DNA from: CAVQNQ01 sp963714205
Lineage (GTDB): Bacteria; Acidobacteriota; Terriglobia; Bryobacterales; Bryobacteraceae
Assembly (NCBI GenBank): GCA_963714205.1
Contig: CAVQNQ010000002.1
Span: 1,860,001-1,924,000, forward strand
Length of the DNA stretch: 64,000 nt
Reading direction: 5' to 3'
Shown here: positions 41,624 to 49,658 of the stretch, one piece after another
Layout: every line of letters begins with the position of its first letter
Position numbering within the stretch: the first letter of the stretch is position 1
The notes under the pieces: generated by a model
What the model saw: the letters and a program-made list of their open reading frames with translations, nothing else
What the model was told of the DNA's origin: nothing
Databases searched by the model: none
Position numbers and translations under genes: made by a program

Positions 41624-42409
41624 CTATGCTTCGGTCTTCTCCCCAACCTTCCGGCCGGCGGCCAGAGAACCGGTTGGCGCGGGCAGTTCCTTGGGCATGG
41701 TGGGAGGCGGCGGCTGCGCGGGCTTCTGGCGTTCCTTCTTCAACGCTTCCAGCTCGGCATCCACGCTATGTCCGCCGAGCGAGGCGAACTGGGCCTCGAG
41801 ATCCTCATCCTTCCCGGCCGAGCCTAGTTCGTCGAATGCCTTGGCGGTGGCTTCCTCTTTAGCCACCGTCTCCTCGAAACGGTTCAGGGCCGAAAAGGCG
41901 TTATCGGCGCTGCCCACCCCGGCCATGGCTTCGGCTACCTTGCGCTGCGCCGCGGCGGCGTTCTTGCGGGCCACCAGGGTGGTCGCGGTGCGCTCGCCTT
42001 CCTCGATTTTCTGCTTGAGCTCCATCACCTGCTGCTTGAGCTTGGCGCTGGTCTTCTGAGCCGAATCGACGGCCGTTTGCATCCCGGCCACCTGCTTGTC
42101 GCATTCGGCCTTCTTGGCGAGCGCCTTGCGCGCCAAGTCTTCGTTGCCGGCGTCGAGCGCCTGCCCCGCGCGGTCCTTCCACTCCTGCGCCTGCCGCACG
42201 TAGTTCTGGTATTCGGCATCCAGGCGGTTGTAGTTGCTCATGGCCACCGCGGAAGCCCGCACCACGTTATTCAGCTCATTCTTCATATCGGCCACGGTCT
42301 GCCTGACGGTGGCCTCGAACGTGGCGTCCTCGATGACATCCACGCCCTGGTTGGCCTGCCCGCGCGCCACGCGCCCCAGACGGCCGAAGATATCGGATAG
42401 AAATGGCAT
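41624..42409 (-). CDS. pspA: PspA/IM30-family membrane-protecting protein
   Basis: A 261-residue coiled-coil protein of the PspA/IM30/Vipp1 family (ESCRT-III superfamily), which polymerises on damaged inner membrane. The first segment FLSDIFGRLGRVARGQANQG is the lipid-binding amphipathic helix. VIEDATFEATVRQTVADMKN, then the long hairpin MSNYNRLDAEYQNYVRQAQE to LKQQVMELKQKIEEGERTAT, and the 'RKNAAAAQRKVAEAMAG' block follow the PspA order. The C-terminal 50 residues are Pro/Lys-rich. It is closest in context to E. coli YjfJ: preceded by a DUF2170-like gene and followed by a DUF4178 gene. No PspF/PspB/PspC genes accompany it. Confidence 0.88.
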   Translation of the reverse strand: MPFLSDIFGRLGRVARGQANQGVDVIEDATFEATVRQTVADMKNELNNVVRASAVAMSNYNRLDAEYQNYVRQAQEWKDRAGQALDAGNEDLARKALAKKAECDKQVAGMQTAVDSAQKTSAKLKQQVMELKQKIEEGERTATTLVARKNAAAAQRKVAEAMAGVGSADNAFSALNRFEETVAKEEATAKAFDELGSAGKDEDLEAQFASLGGHSVDAELEALKKERQKPAQPPPPTMPKELPAPTGSLAAGRKVGEKTEA

Positions 42410-42421
42410 AATCGTCCTCCG

Positions 42422-42841
42422 TTACGATTGAAGCCCGCTCAGCAGGCGCCGTGCCGCGATCACATCCGCCAGCAGGAAATGCACGCAGGACAGGATCTCG
42501 TCCGCGTCGTCCGGACCCATATCCTCCAGTTTGCAGAAGTTGTTCAGAGTCACCGCGACGCCCCCGTCTTCCGCTGCGTAGAGCTGAAAATACGAGGTGG
42601 AGATCCCGTTCTCGGCCGACAGCATATCGCGCATAATGGCCGGCGTGATAGCCGCCTCGGGAACCACCGTGCAGACCAGCGAGAAGAAGACGATGTCTCC
42701 CTGGAGCACCGCCCGGACGCTGATTCCGCTGTTTAACTCCTTAATTTTCAATGTTTCCGCTGCCGGCTCGGAGACCTCATAGCCGCGTTCCGCCAGCAGC
42801 GAGTGAATGTGATCCAGATGTGGGCTGGTTGTGGTTGTCAT
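42422..42841 (-). CDS. YjfI/DUF2170-like protein, first gene of the PspA operon
   Basis: A 139-residue alpha/beta protein without signal or membrane helix. Helix at 6-20 (HLDHIHSLLAERGYEVSE), then strands LKIKELNSGISVRAVLQGDI and VFFSLVCTVVPEAAITPAIM, then helices (FCKLEDMGPDDADEILSCVH, FLLADVIAARRLLSG). Size, fold pattern and position directly before pspA match DUF2170 (YjfI), which resembles YbjN/type III secretion chaperone-like folds. The assignment is by context and pattern; sequence similarity would need a profile search. It begins the operon downstream of an ECF-like promoter. Confidence 0.65.
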   Translation of the reverse strand: MTTTTSPHLDHIHSLLAERGYEVSEPAAETLKIKELNSGISVRAVLQGDIVFFSLVCTVVPEAAITPAIMRDMLSAENGISTSYFQLYAAEDGGVAVTLNNFCKLEDMGPDDADEILSCVHFLLADVIAARRLLSGLQS

Positions 42842-42867
42842 AGGCTTCGGAAAAGCACTCCTTAGTC

Positions 42868-42895
42868 GATACGCGCATTCGCGCGGGAGAGTTCC
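42868..42895 (-). promoter_or_regulatory. ECF-type promoter candidate for the PspA operon
   Basis: On the minus strand GGAACT (42890-42895), a 16-bp spacer, then CGTATC (42868-42873), about 26 nt upstream of the DUF2170-like ATG. GGAAC(T) is the classic -35 of extracytoplasmic-function sigma factors, and CGT-type -10 elements are common. The remaining intergenic sequence to 43008 shows no other signal. Confidence 0.4.
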
Positions 42896-43008
42896 CTAAG
42901 TTCGCCGGCAGCCCGCGAGGCCGCCTTGAACACAATAGCATAGGCCCAGGGAAGCGCCCCAGGCCCAGGAAATGAAGCCTATGGAGTTGAATTTTGTGGA
43001 TGCTGCGT

Positions 43009-44069
43009 TTACGGCTTGGGCGTCACAGTCGCGACGGCTCCGGAAGCCGCCTGCAGGAGCTTGGCGGTGCTGTCCGGAACCAGGCTCTCGATCCGGCTCC
43101 AGCCATTCCCGCTCGGGCGCAGAATCGCGGATTGGCCCAGCGCCCACATACTTTTATCCACGGAAAAGAGCTTGCCCAGGAAGTAATGCCCGCCGGCATC
43201 CACCATCTTCCAGTTCGCCCCGCTGTCCTCGCTCATCAGGAAACCGTCGTCGTAGGTCATCCACAGGCGGCCCGAAGCATCCTGGGCAATCGAAGTCAGC
43301 CAGTTCTGGACCGGGCACTTCTGCGCTTCCCACGTCAGGCCGCCATCCCGGCTATGCAGGATCTGCCCGCCGAAGCCGGAAATCCAGCCCTCCTTGGCGT
43401 CCTTGAAATATACGCAGGTGAGGGACCACGAGGATTGGGTGGTTTTGATGGTCTGCCACGTCTTGCCGCCATCGGTGGTGCGCAGGATGGTTCCGGCCCA
43501 GCCCACGGCCCACCCCATGTTCGCGTCCAGAAAGAAAAGCGCTTCGATAGCCTGGGTTGTGCCCGCCTTCTGCGGGGTCCAGGTAAGCCCGCCATCGGTG
43601 CTGTGTATGATAACGCCCTCGAAGCCGGAGGACCAGCCCGATTCGCCGATAAAGGTGACATCCAGCAGGTGGTCCTTGACCCCCGTACTCACCTGCTTCC
43701 AGCTCTTGCCGGCATCCGTAGTGCGCAGCAGGAGCCGTCGTCGCCCACGGCGATCCCGCGGTTGACATCCAGGAAGTCTAAAGCCCGCAGCCGCCCTTTT
43801 GCGCCGGTATCCCGCATGGTCCAGGTCTTGCCGCCATCGTTGCTCAACCAGAGCTCACCCTGCTGGCACAGCGTGTAGATGATGGCTGGGGTGGGCGCCG
43901 CGGCATCGCGCAGCCAGCAGGACGACTGATCGTCCTGCGCCGCAACCGGCGGCGCGGCGGAGGCCGGAACTACCGCGGCGGCCGGTTGCTGCGCCATGCC
44001 CGGCGACAACCAAACCATCGACAACGCTCCTATTGAAGCCAAACCCGCCAGTACGGACCGTCTGGACAT
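43009..44069 (-). CDS. Ycf48/BNR-repeat beta-propeller protein, one frameshift
   Basis: A secreted propeller of about 353 residues once a missing base near 43731 is restored. The N-terminal part has a signal (MSRRSVLAGLASIGALSMVW) and a first repeat (GELWLSNDGGKTWTMRDTGA, AKGRLRALDFLDVNRGIAVG); after GDDGS the frame shifts. The next frame continues LLRTTDAGKSWKQVSTGVKD and holds the repeats IIHSTDGGLTWTPQKAGTTQ, ILRTTDGGKTWQTIKTTQSS, ILHSRDGGLTWEAQKCPVQN and SEDSGANWKMVDAG. 'S-x-D-G-G-x-T-W' Asp-boxes and 'gwavG..G' strands are diagnostic. Ycf48/Hcf136 homologues assist photosystem assembly in phototrophs; in non-phototrophs the role is unknown. The AACGGGGGAATT site before the ATG is a good ribosome site. 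Confidence 0.83.
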
Positions 44070-44134
44070 AATTCCCCCGTTAACTTTCAGAACCTTAATA
44101 TCCGAATGATAATGCGTTTCGGGCGCCCCAAAGG

Positions 44135-45592
44135 TTACACCCGTCCGGTTTCAAGCGGCTCGCGCAGCTCGTTCCGCCCGCGCGCGAGCGCCTCCAGATC
44201 GATCTCGAACCACTTCTGGCTCTTGACTTTACGGCGCAGCGCCGCCACGATCCGGCGTTCCTCCAGAAGCTCCGTGACTTCCAGCAAGGTGCCCAGCATG
44301 AGGATGTTGGCGGCCTTGGCGGCTCCCATCTCATCGGCCAGCCGGGTAAAGGGCCTCACGATCATGTGCAGTCCGTCACACGCGCAATCCTCCGGCAGTT
44401 CCTCGCCGTTATAGAGGACCGTGCCGCCCGGCTCCACGGTGGGCAGGAACTTGCGAAGCGAAGGCTCGTTGAGCGCCAGCAGGATGTTGGGCCGCGAGAC
44501 CACCGGCGAATCCACCGGGTCGCTGGAGAGCCGCACGTGGCAATTGGAGGTTCCCGAGCGCATCTCGGGACCGTAGGAGGGCAGCCAGGAAACCTGGTAT
44601 CCCGCTCCCAGCCCAGCCTCCGCCAGCACCTCCCCGAGCATGAGCACGCCCTGGCCACCAAAGCCCGCGATCTTGATGCGCAGGTCCAGGCGCTTCGGGG
44701 CGGATGCTTCGGCATGCGAGCCGGATGGCTCGTCCTTCACGAGGCCCATAATGCCGGGAATCTTCTCGATAGCCGGGAGCGGAGCGGGCGCGGGGCGCTC
44801 CGGCGCACCCTTGGTGCGGTCGCGAAGGTTGGCCACCGGGAAGACGGAGGCCATTTCCTCGCGCACGAAGCGCTGCGCCTCCAGCGGATCCAGCTTCCAG
44901 ATCGTGGGACAGGGCGACAGCACCTCGACCAACGAGAATCCCAGGCCCTTCACCTGGATTTCCAGCGCGCGCCGCAGCACTTTGGCCGCCTGCATGATCT
45001 GTTTCACGCTGCCCAGCGCCACGCGCTCGATGAACACGGGCGCGTCCAGGGTGGCCAGCATTTCGCAGACGTGGATCGGCGCGCCCTCCGTCCACATGTT
45101 GCGGCCGAAGGGAGTAGTGGTGCTCTTCTTGCCCAGCGGCGTGGTGGGGGCCATCTGGCCTCCGGTCATGCCATAGATGCCATTGTTGATAAAAACAACG
45201 GTGATGGCTTCGCCGCGATTGGCGGCATGTACGATTTCGGCGGTTCCGATGGCCGCCAGATCGCCATCTCCTTGATACGCGAGCACGATGGCTTCCGGCC
45301 GGCTGCGCTTCACCGCGCTGGCCACCGCCGAGGCGCGCCCGTGCGCCGCCTGGATATTGCCGACATCGAAGTAGTAATACCCGAAGACCCCGCAGCCCAC
45401 CGGGGTCACCAGCACGGTGCGGTCCTGCACCCCCAGCGCGTCGATGGCCTCGGCCAGCAGCTTCGAGGCGATGCCGTGCCCGCAGCCCGGACAGTAATGC
45501 GTTTGGTGCTGAAACTCGGCCTTGCGGTCATAGCAGTCGTAGAATGCCTCGGGTTTGGCATGCGAAACCGCGTAGTTCGCCTGGTCAGCCAT
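44135..45592 (-). CDS. 2-oxoacid:ferredoxin oxidoreductase, fused beta-gamma subunit
   Basis: A 485-residue fusion. Residues about 1-270 are the TPP-binding beta subunit: HYCPGCGHGIASKLLAEAID, GCGVFGYYYFD, YQGDGDLAAIGTAEIVHAAN, FINNGIYGMTGGQMAPTTPL and EVLSPCPTIWKL. Residues about 310-485 are the gamma subunit: IKIAGFGGQGVLMLGEVLAE and WLPSYGPEMRSGTSNCHVRL. An Ala/Pro linker joins them. The complex oxidatively decarboxylates a 2-oxoacid to an acyl-CoA while reducing ferredoxin. Layout resembles Kor/Vor (2-oxoglutarate or 2-ketoisovalerate). The start overlaps the alpha subunit stop by eight bases. Confidence 0.9.
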   Translation of the reverse strand: MADQANYAVSHAKPEAFYDCYDRKAEFQHQTHYCPGCGHGIASKLLAEAIDALGVQDRTVLVTPVGCGVFGYYYFDVGNIQAAHGRASAVASAVKRSRPEAIVLAYQGDGDLAAIGTAEIVHAANRGEAITVVFINNGIYGMTGGQMAPTTPLGKKSTTTPFGRNMWTEGAPIHVCEMLATLDAPVFIERVALGSVKQIMQAAKVLRRALEIQVKGLGFSLVEVLSPCPTIWKLDPLEAQRFVREEMASVFPVANLRDRTKGAPERPAPAPLPAIEKIPGIMGLVKDEPSGSHAEASAPKRLDLRIKIAGFGGQGVLMLGEVLAEAGLGAGYQVSWLPSYGPEMRSGTSNCHVRLSSDPVDSPVVSRPNILLALNEPSLRKFLPTVEPGGTVLYNGEELPEDCACDGLHMIVRPFTRLADEMGAAKAANILMLGTLLEVTELLEERRIVAALRRKVKSQKWFEIDLEALARGRNELREPLETGRV

Positions 45593-46667
45593 AAATCAGA
45601 GCCTCCTCCCGGCGGGCCAGGCCCGCGAACTTCTGTTCGATGAACGCCAGCACCTCTTCGGCCGAGGGTACGTTGCCGCCCACGCGGCTATACAACTCCA
45701 CCGGACGGCGGCCCTCGAGAGCCAGGCGCACGTCGTCGCGCATCTGCCCGGTGCTCATCTCGACCGCCAGGAAGGCTTTAGCGCGGCGGCTCAGATCCCG
45801 TAAAGCCTCCACCGGGAAGGGGTACAAGGTGATGGGGCGCAGGAGACCCAGCGCCAGCCCGCGCGTGCGGCCCATCTCCACCACGGCTTTCAAGACCCGG
45901 CCAACGATGCCGTAGCCTACCAGAACCACATCGGCATCCTCGGTGCGCCAGCGCTCCGCCCGCACGGCCTCGCGTTCCGCGCGCTGATACTTGGCCTCCA
46001 GGTTGCGGACGTGGCGCTCCATAGCGTCGAACTCCAGATAAATCGAGGTGATCAGGTTGGGCCGGGTCGCGGCGGTGCCGGTGACGGCCCAGGCCGGCGG
46101 CGGAGGGACGGGAATCGGCTCCGCGAAGCGGACCGGCTCCATCATCTGGCCTATATAGCCATCCGTAAGCAGCACCACGGGGTTGCGGTACTGGTCGGCC
46201 AGGTCAAAGGCCAGGGTCGTCAAATCGGCCATCTCCTGCGCCGAAGCGGGCGCCAGCACCAGGGTGCGATAGTTGCCATGGCCGCCGCCCTTGACGACCT
46301 GGTTGTAATCGCCCTGCTCGGGCCCGATGTTGCCCAGCCCTGGACCGGCGCGCATGATATCGGCCACCACGCAGGGCAACTCGGCACCGGCGATATAGCT
46401 GAAGCCCTCCTGCATCAGGCTGATGCCCGGGCCGCTCGAGGCGCTCATGGCGCGCACGCCCGCCGAAGCCGCCCCGAACAGCATATTGGCCGCGCCCACT
46501 TCGCTTTCCGCCTGCACGAACACGCCGCCCACCTGCGGCAGGTACAGGGCGGCCGCTTCGGCGATCTCGCTGGCCGGCGTGATGGGATACCCGTAGTAGG
46601 CCCGGCATCCCGCCAGCACCGCGGCTTTCACGATGGCTTCATTGCCCTTGGTCAGTTGAGTGTACAT
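45585..46667 (-). CDS. 2-oxoacid:ferredoxin oxidoreductase, alpha subunit
   Basis: A 360-residue pyrimidine-binding subunit. The start MYTQLTKGNEAIVKAAVLAG, CRAYYGYPITPASEIAEAAA, FVQAESEVGAANMLFGAASA, GVRAMSASSGPGISLMQEGF, and SYIAGAELPCVVADIMRAGP, GNIGPEQGDYNQVVKGGGHG are the VorB/KorA blocks; YPITPASEI and SSGPGISLM are almost invariant. The C-terminal transketolase-like domain spans about 255-355 (DADVVLVGYGIVGRVLKAVV). A longer frame from 46916 is antisense-like and is rejected. It follows the ferredoxin gene by 17 bases. Confidence 0.92.
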   Translation of the reverse strand: MYTQLTKGNEAIVKAAVLAGCRAYYGYPITPASEIAEAAALYLPQVGGVFVQAESEVGAANMLFGAASAGVRAMSASSGPGISLMQEGFSYIAGAELPCVVADIMRAGPGLGNIGPEQGDYNQVVKGGGHGNYRTLVLAPASAQEMADLTTLAFDLADQYRNPVVLLTDGYIGQMMEPVRFAEPIPVPPPPAWAVTGTAATRPNLITSIYLEFDAMERHVRNLEAKYQRAEREAVRAERWRTEDADVVLVGYGIVGRVLKAVVEMGRTRGLALGLLRPITLYPFPVEALRDLSRRAKAFLAVEMSTGQMRDDVRLALEGRRPVELYSRVGGNVPSAEEVLAFIEQKFAGLARREEALIYG

Positions 46668-46684
46668 GGCAATCTCTCGGGGTC

Positions 46685-46978
46685 TCAGGCGCTGGTTTCC
46701 ACGGCGGACGCCGCGGGCGCCGGAGTGCCCGCCTGCGGCGCCAGTTTCAACACGGTGATGCCGCCTGGCTCGGGACAGGCGAAGAAGCAGATCCCGCAGC
46801 CGGTGCAGCCGGAGCCCACATATTCGGCGTAGTGATACCCGTAATGGTTCAGGCGCTCGGAAAGGCGCAACGCCTTCGGGGGGCAGGCATCCACGCACAG
46901 CCCGCAGCCTTTGCACTCTTCCGAATTCATCTCCACAATGCCCCGGTCGGGTTTGCCGGATTTTCCATTAGTGTTCAT
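46685..46978 (-). CDS. Ferredoxin-like delta subunit (two 4Fe-4S clusters)
   Basis: A 97-residue protein with two 4Fe-4S motifs: CKGCGLCVDACPPKALRLSE (residues about 22-41) and CTGCGICFFACPEPGGITVL (about 58-77), each CxxCxxCxxxCP. It accepts electrons in VorD/KorD fashion. The ATG at 46978 is six bases after GGAGGAG, and it overlaps the stop of the upstream CoA-transferase by four bases (ATGA). The N-terminus is a Lys/Gly-rich leader and the C-terminus an Ala/Pro tail. It belongs to the alpha, beta-gamma operon immediately downstream. Confidence 0.9.
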   Translation of the reverse strand: MNTNGKSGKPDRGIVEMNSEECKGCGLCVDACPPKALRLSERLNHYGYHYAEYVGSGCTGCGICFFACPEPGGITVLKLAPQAGTPAPAASAVETSA

Positions 46979-48309
46979 CGGGTCTCCTCCACCGCCAGCG
47001 CGCCGCGCGGTTCCACATGAAACACGCGCGCTGCATAATCCCACAACTCGTCGTGAAATTTCGGATCCGCAATCGAAATCAGCGCCTCGGCGCGCTGGCG
47101 GAGCGTTTTGCCCCGCAGGTAGGCCACGCCGTGCTCGGTCACCACGTAGCGCACGTCCGCGCGTGTATCCACCACCCCGGCGCCCGCATCGAGTGCCGGC
47201 ACAATCCGCGAGACGGCGCTGCCACGAGCCGTCGAGGGCAGCGCAATGATGGGCTTGCCGCCGCGCGAGCGCCCCGCCCCGCGAATAAAATCCAATTGCC
47301 CGCCAAAACCACTATAGGGCTGCCCACCAATCGAATCCGAGGAAACCTGACCGGTGAGATCCACTTGCACCGCGGAGTTGATCGCGATCATATTGTCATT
47401 CCGGCCGATGATGAAAGGGTCGTTCGTGTAGGCGCTGGGACAAAACTCGAACATCGGGTTCTCATGCACTAAGTTGAAGAGCCGCTTTGTGCCCAGCACG
47501 AATCCGACCACCACTTTCCCCGGGTGTAAAGTCTTCCGGGCCCCGGTGATAACCCCCGCCTCGATCAGGGGTATTACCCCATCGGAACACATTTCACTAT
47601 GGATGCCAAGATCGTGCCGGTCGCCCAGGCAGGCCAGAACGGCATCCGGAATGGCGCCGATACCCATTTGCAAGGTGGCGCCATCGGGGATCAGCGAAGC
47701 CACCTTGGCGGCGATCTGCCTTTGCACGGCATTCGAGGGGACCGGCGGCAGCTCGTATAGCGGGCGCGAGCTTTCGACGATCGCCGAAATCTGGCTCACG
47801 TGCAGGGAGCAGTTGCCGCGGGTGCGGGGCATCCGGTCGTTGACTTCCACCACGGTGTGGCGCGCCAGTGTGGCAGCTGTCCACGAACTATCCACGCCCA
47901 CGCCCATGTTCAGAAAACCCTGGGCGTCCGGCGGCGAAGTCTGGATGAAGGCTACATCCAGCGGCAGCTCTCTCGAGGTGAACAGGCTCTCCCATTCGCT
48001 GAGCGAGGCGGGAGTGTAATCGGCGCGTCCCTCGGCCACCGCCCGGCGGGTGTTCTCTCCGGCCAGGAAAAGACCGTTGTGCCGGAAATGGCCGGCATAT
48101 TCCGGCCGCGCGTAATCGGAATTGCCAAAGGGAACGGGATGAATGATCTCGACGTTGCGAAGCTGATCGGCGCGTTCCAGGAGCGCGGCGGTGAGCGTGT
48201 CCGGCGCCGCGCATCCCAGATGCAGATAGACGCGGTCGCCAGAGCGCACGGCCTCGACCGCGCGCGCGGCGGTGGTCGTCTTTTGCCGGTATTCGGGCAG
48301 CTCGATCAT
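46975..48309 (-). CDS. Acetyl-CoA hydrolase/4-hydroxybutyrate CoA-transferase family
   Basis: A 444-residue family I CoA-transferase. VRSGDRVYLHLGCAAPDTLT near the start, DVAFIQTSPPDAQGFLNMGV, GATLQMGIGAIPDAVLACLG, DLGIHSEMCSDGVIPLIEAG (catalytic Glu of 'HSEM' near residue 237), AINSAVQVDLTGQVSSDSIG and YSGFGGQLDFIRGA are the standard blocks. It would move CoA between an acyl-CoA and acetate or another acid. Its operon with a ferredoxin oxidoreductase suggests acyl-CoA made by oxidative decarboxylation is converted to free acid here, or acetyl-CoA is drawn from acetate; direction is not visible. Confidence 0.88.
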   Translation of the reverse strand: MIELPEYRQKTTTAARAVEAVRSGDRVYLHLGCAAPDTLTAALLERADQLRNVEIIHPVPFGNSDYARPEYAGHFRHNGLFLAGENTRRAVAEGRADYTPASLSEWESLFTSRELPLDVAFIQTSPPDAQGFLNMGVGVDSSWTAATLARHTVVEVNDRMPRTRGNCSLHVSQISAIVESSRPLYELPPVPSNAVQRQIAAKVASLIPDGATLQMGIGAIPDAVLACLGDRHDLGIHSEMCSDGVIPLIEAGVITGARKTLHPGKVVVGFVLGTKRLFNLVHENPMFEFCPSAYTNDPFIIGRNDNMIAINSAVQVDLTGQVSSDSIGGQPYSGFGGQLDFIRGAGRSRGGKPIIALPSTARGSAVSRIVPALDAGAGVVDTRADVRYVVTEHGVAYLRGKTLRQRAEALISIADPKFHDELWDYAARVFHVEPRGALAVEETR

Positions 48310-49505
48310 TTCTCTGAATGCCTCCCGGCCAATTCCCGTGCGCGCGCCCGCGCCTTGGATGCCTCCAGGGGCCGTTTCAGCTTGACGAGCAGCGCGGCGT
48401 AGTTCTCCAGAGTTCTCGCCAGCAGTCCGTTTCGGCCCACCGGGATGTCCCCGACGGTCGTAGGGAGTTTCTCCGCCAAGCTGATGGCCAGCTTGTAATC
48501 GCGCTCGGCGGATTCGTTCTGCCCCTGCGCTTCCAGCACCAGCGCAAGGTTGTTCAGGCTCTCGACGGAGGTCCGCTGGCGCAACACCAGGGAACGGCGG
48601 TAGAGCGGTTGGGCGGCCGCAAACTTCTCCTGGGAGGCATACACCACCGCGAGATTGTCGAGGGTCGTGGCCAGCGCGGAGTCATAGGGCCCCAGCGCCA
48701 CCTCCCAGATCGCCAGCGAGCGCCGGTAGAGCGGCTCGGCCTCGGAAAAGCGCTTCTCCAGATAGAAAAGCTCTGCCAGCTTATCCAGGTGGGGCGCCAC
48801 GTTGGCGTGGGTAGGACCGTAGAGGCGCTCCTCGATGGCAACCGCGCGGCGCAAGGGCACTTCCGCCGGCTCGTAGTTCTTCTGGGCGATCAGCGCGGTG
48901 CCCAGGTCGTCCAGCACCGGCACCATCGCGGCCGCGTCGGGGCCGAGCTTGCGTTCCATGATGAAGATGGCGCGCCGCAGGTTGGGTTCGGCCACCGCAA
49001 AGCGCCGGTGGGCCATGTAAAAAGCGGCCAGATCGGCGGAATCCTGCGCCAGGTCGATATCCTCGGGCCCGCCGGCCTTCTCGCGCACCGCGATCACCCG
49101 CAGCAACTGCTGTTCGGCTTCCCGGTCGCGGCCCACGGCGCTATCCAGGCCGGCCAGCAGCTTGAGATCGGGGATGATTCCGGGATTCCATTCGCCCAGC
49201 GCCTTCTCCTTGATGGCCAGTGAGCGCCGGCACAGCCTTTCGGCCTCGGCGTTGGAACCCTGGATGCGCAGAACCGTGGCCAGTTCGTCGAGCAGGGGTG
49301 TGAGGCGCGGATCTTCCAGACCGAATTCGTGCTCGGCCGCCTCCAGGGCGCGGCTCAACAGCGGCACGGCTTCGGCGTACCGCGCCTGGGCCACCAATGC
49401 GGCAGCCTGTTCAATGGGTTGCGAAGCTTCTTCCTGGGCCAGGACCGCGCCCGCCAGAAGCGCCAACGCCCCGGCGGCGCGAGCAAGGCGCCGAATCCGT
49501 ACCAT
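48306..49505 (-). CDS. Kinesin-light-chain-type TPR protein
   Basis: A 399-residue secreted TPR protein: signal IRRLARAAGALALLAGAVLA, then about seven 42-residue TPRs of the kinesin-light-chain type (AAALVAQARYAEAVPLLSRA, RLCRRSLAIKEKALGEWNPG, AEPLYRRSLAIWEVALGPYD, LATTLDNLAVVYASQEKFAA). The KLC type is marked by 'G.....a......l......A..ly.ral.i.e...g..h'. It begins the CoA-transferase operon with a four-base ATGA overlap, odd for a scaffold; shared expression is likely but a shared function is unproven. The 153-bp stretch upstream (49506-49658) has TACAAT at 49514-49519 and a 7-bp hairpin at 49541-49560 (CCGAAAA/TTTTCGG), but no gene. Confidence 0.85.
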   Translation of the reverse strand: MVRIRRLARAAGALALLAGAVLAQEEASQPIEQAAALVAQARYAEAVPLLSRALEAAEHEFGLEDPRLTPLLDELATVLRIQGSNAEAERLCRRSLAIKEKALGEWNPGIIPDLKLLAGLDSAVGRDREAEQQLLRVIAVREKAGGPEDIDLAQDSADLAAFYMAHRRFAVAEPNLRRAIFIMERKLGPDAAAMVPVLDDLGTALIAQKNYEPAEVPLRRAVAIEERLYGPTHANVAPHLDKLAELFYLEKRFSEAEPLYRRSLAIWEVALGPYDSALATTLDNLAVVYASQEKFAAAQPLYRRSLVLRQRTSVESLNNLALVLEAQGQNESAERDYKLAISLAEKLPTTVGDIPVGRNGLLARTLENYAALLVKLKRPLEASKARARARELAGRHSEK

Positions 49506-49658
49506 TCGACTCCATTGTAACGAGTTGCGGCGATTTCGGACCGAAAAGGCGCTTTTTCGGTTGGAACCGAGTCTTTTGTCAGCTATAGAAATTGCGCGCC
49601 CAGGCGTGCCGCTTGAGCACCGCCAAAGTCTCCGCCGGCAGCGCGTCCCCCGGGCCGG

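Noticed and set aside
49579..49658. Possible gene remnant reading GDALPAETLAVLKRHAWARN on the minus strand
   Set aside because: About 26 codons follow the M13 stop in another frame and look protein-like, but there is no start, no homologue I recognise and no other half; kept as non-coding.
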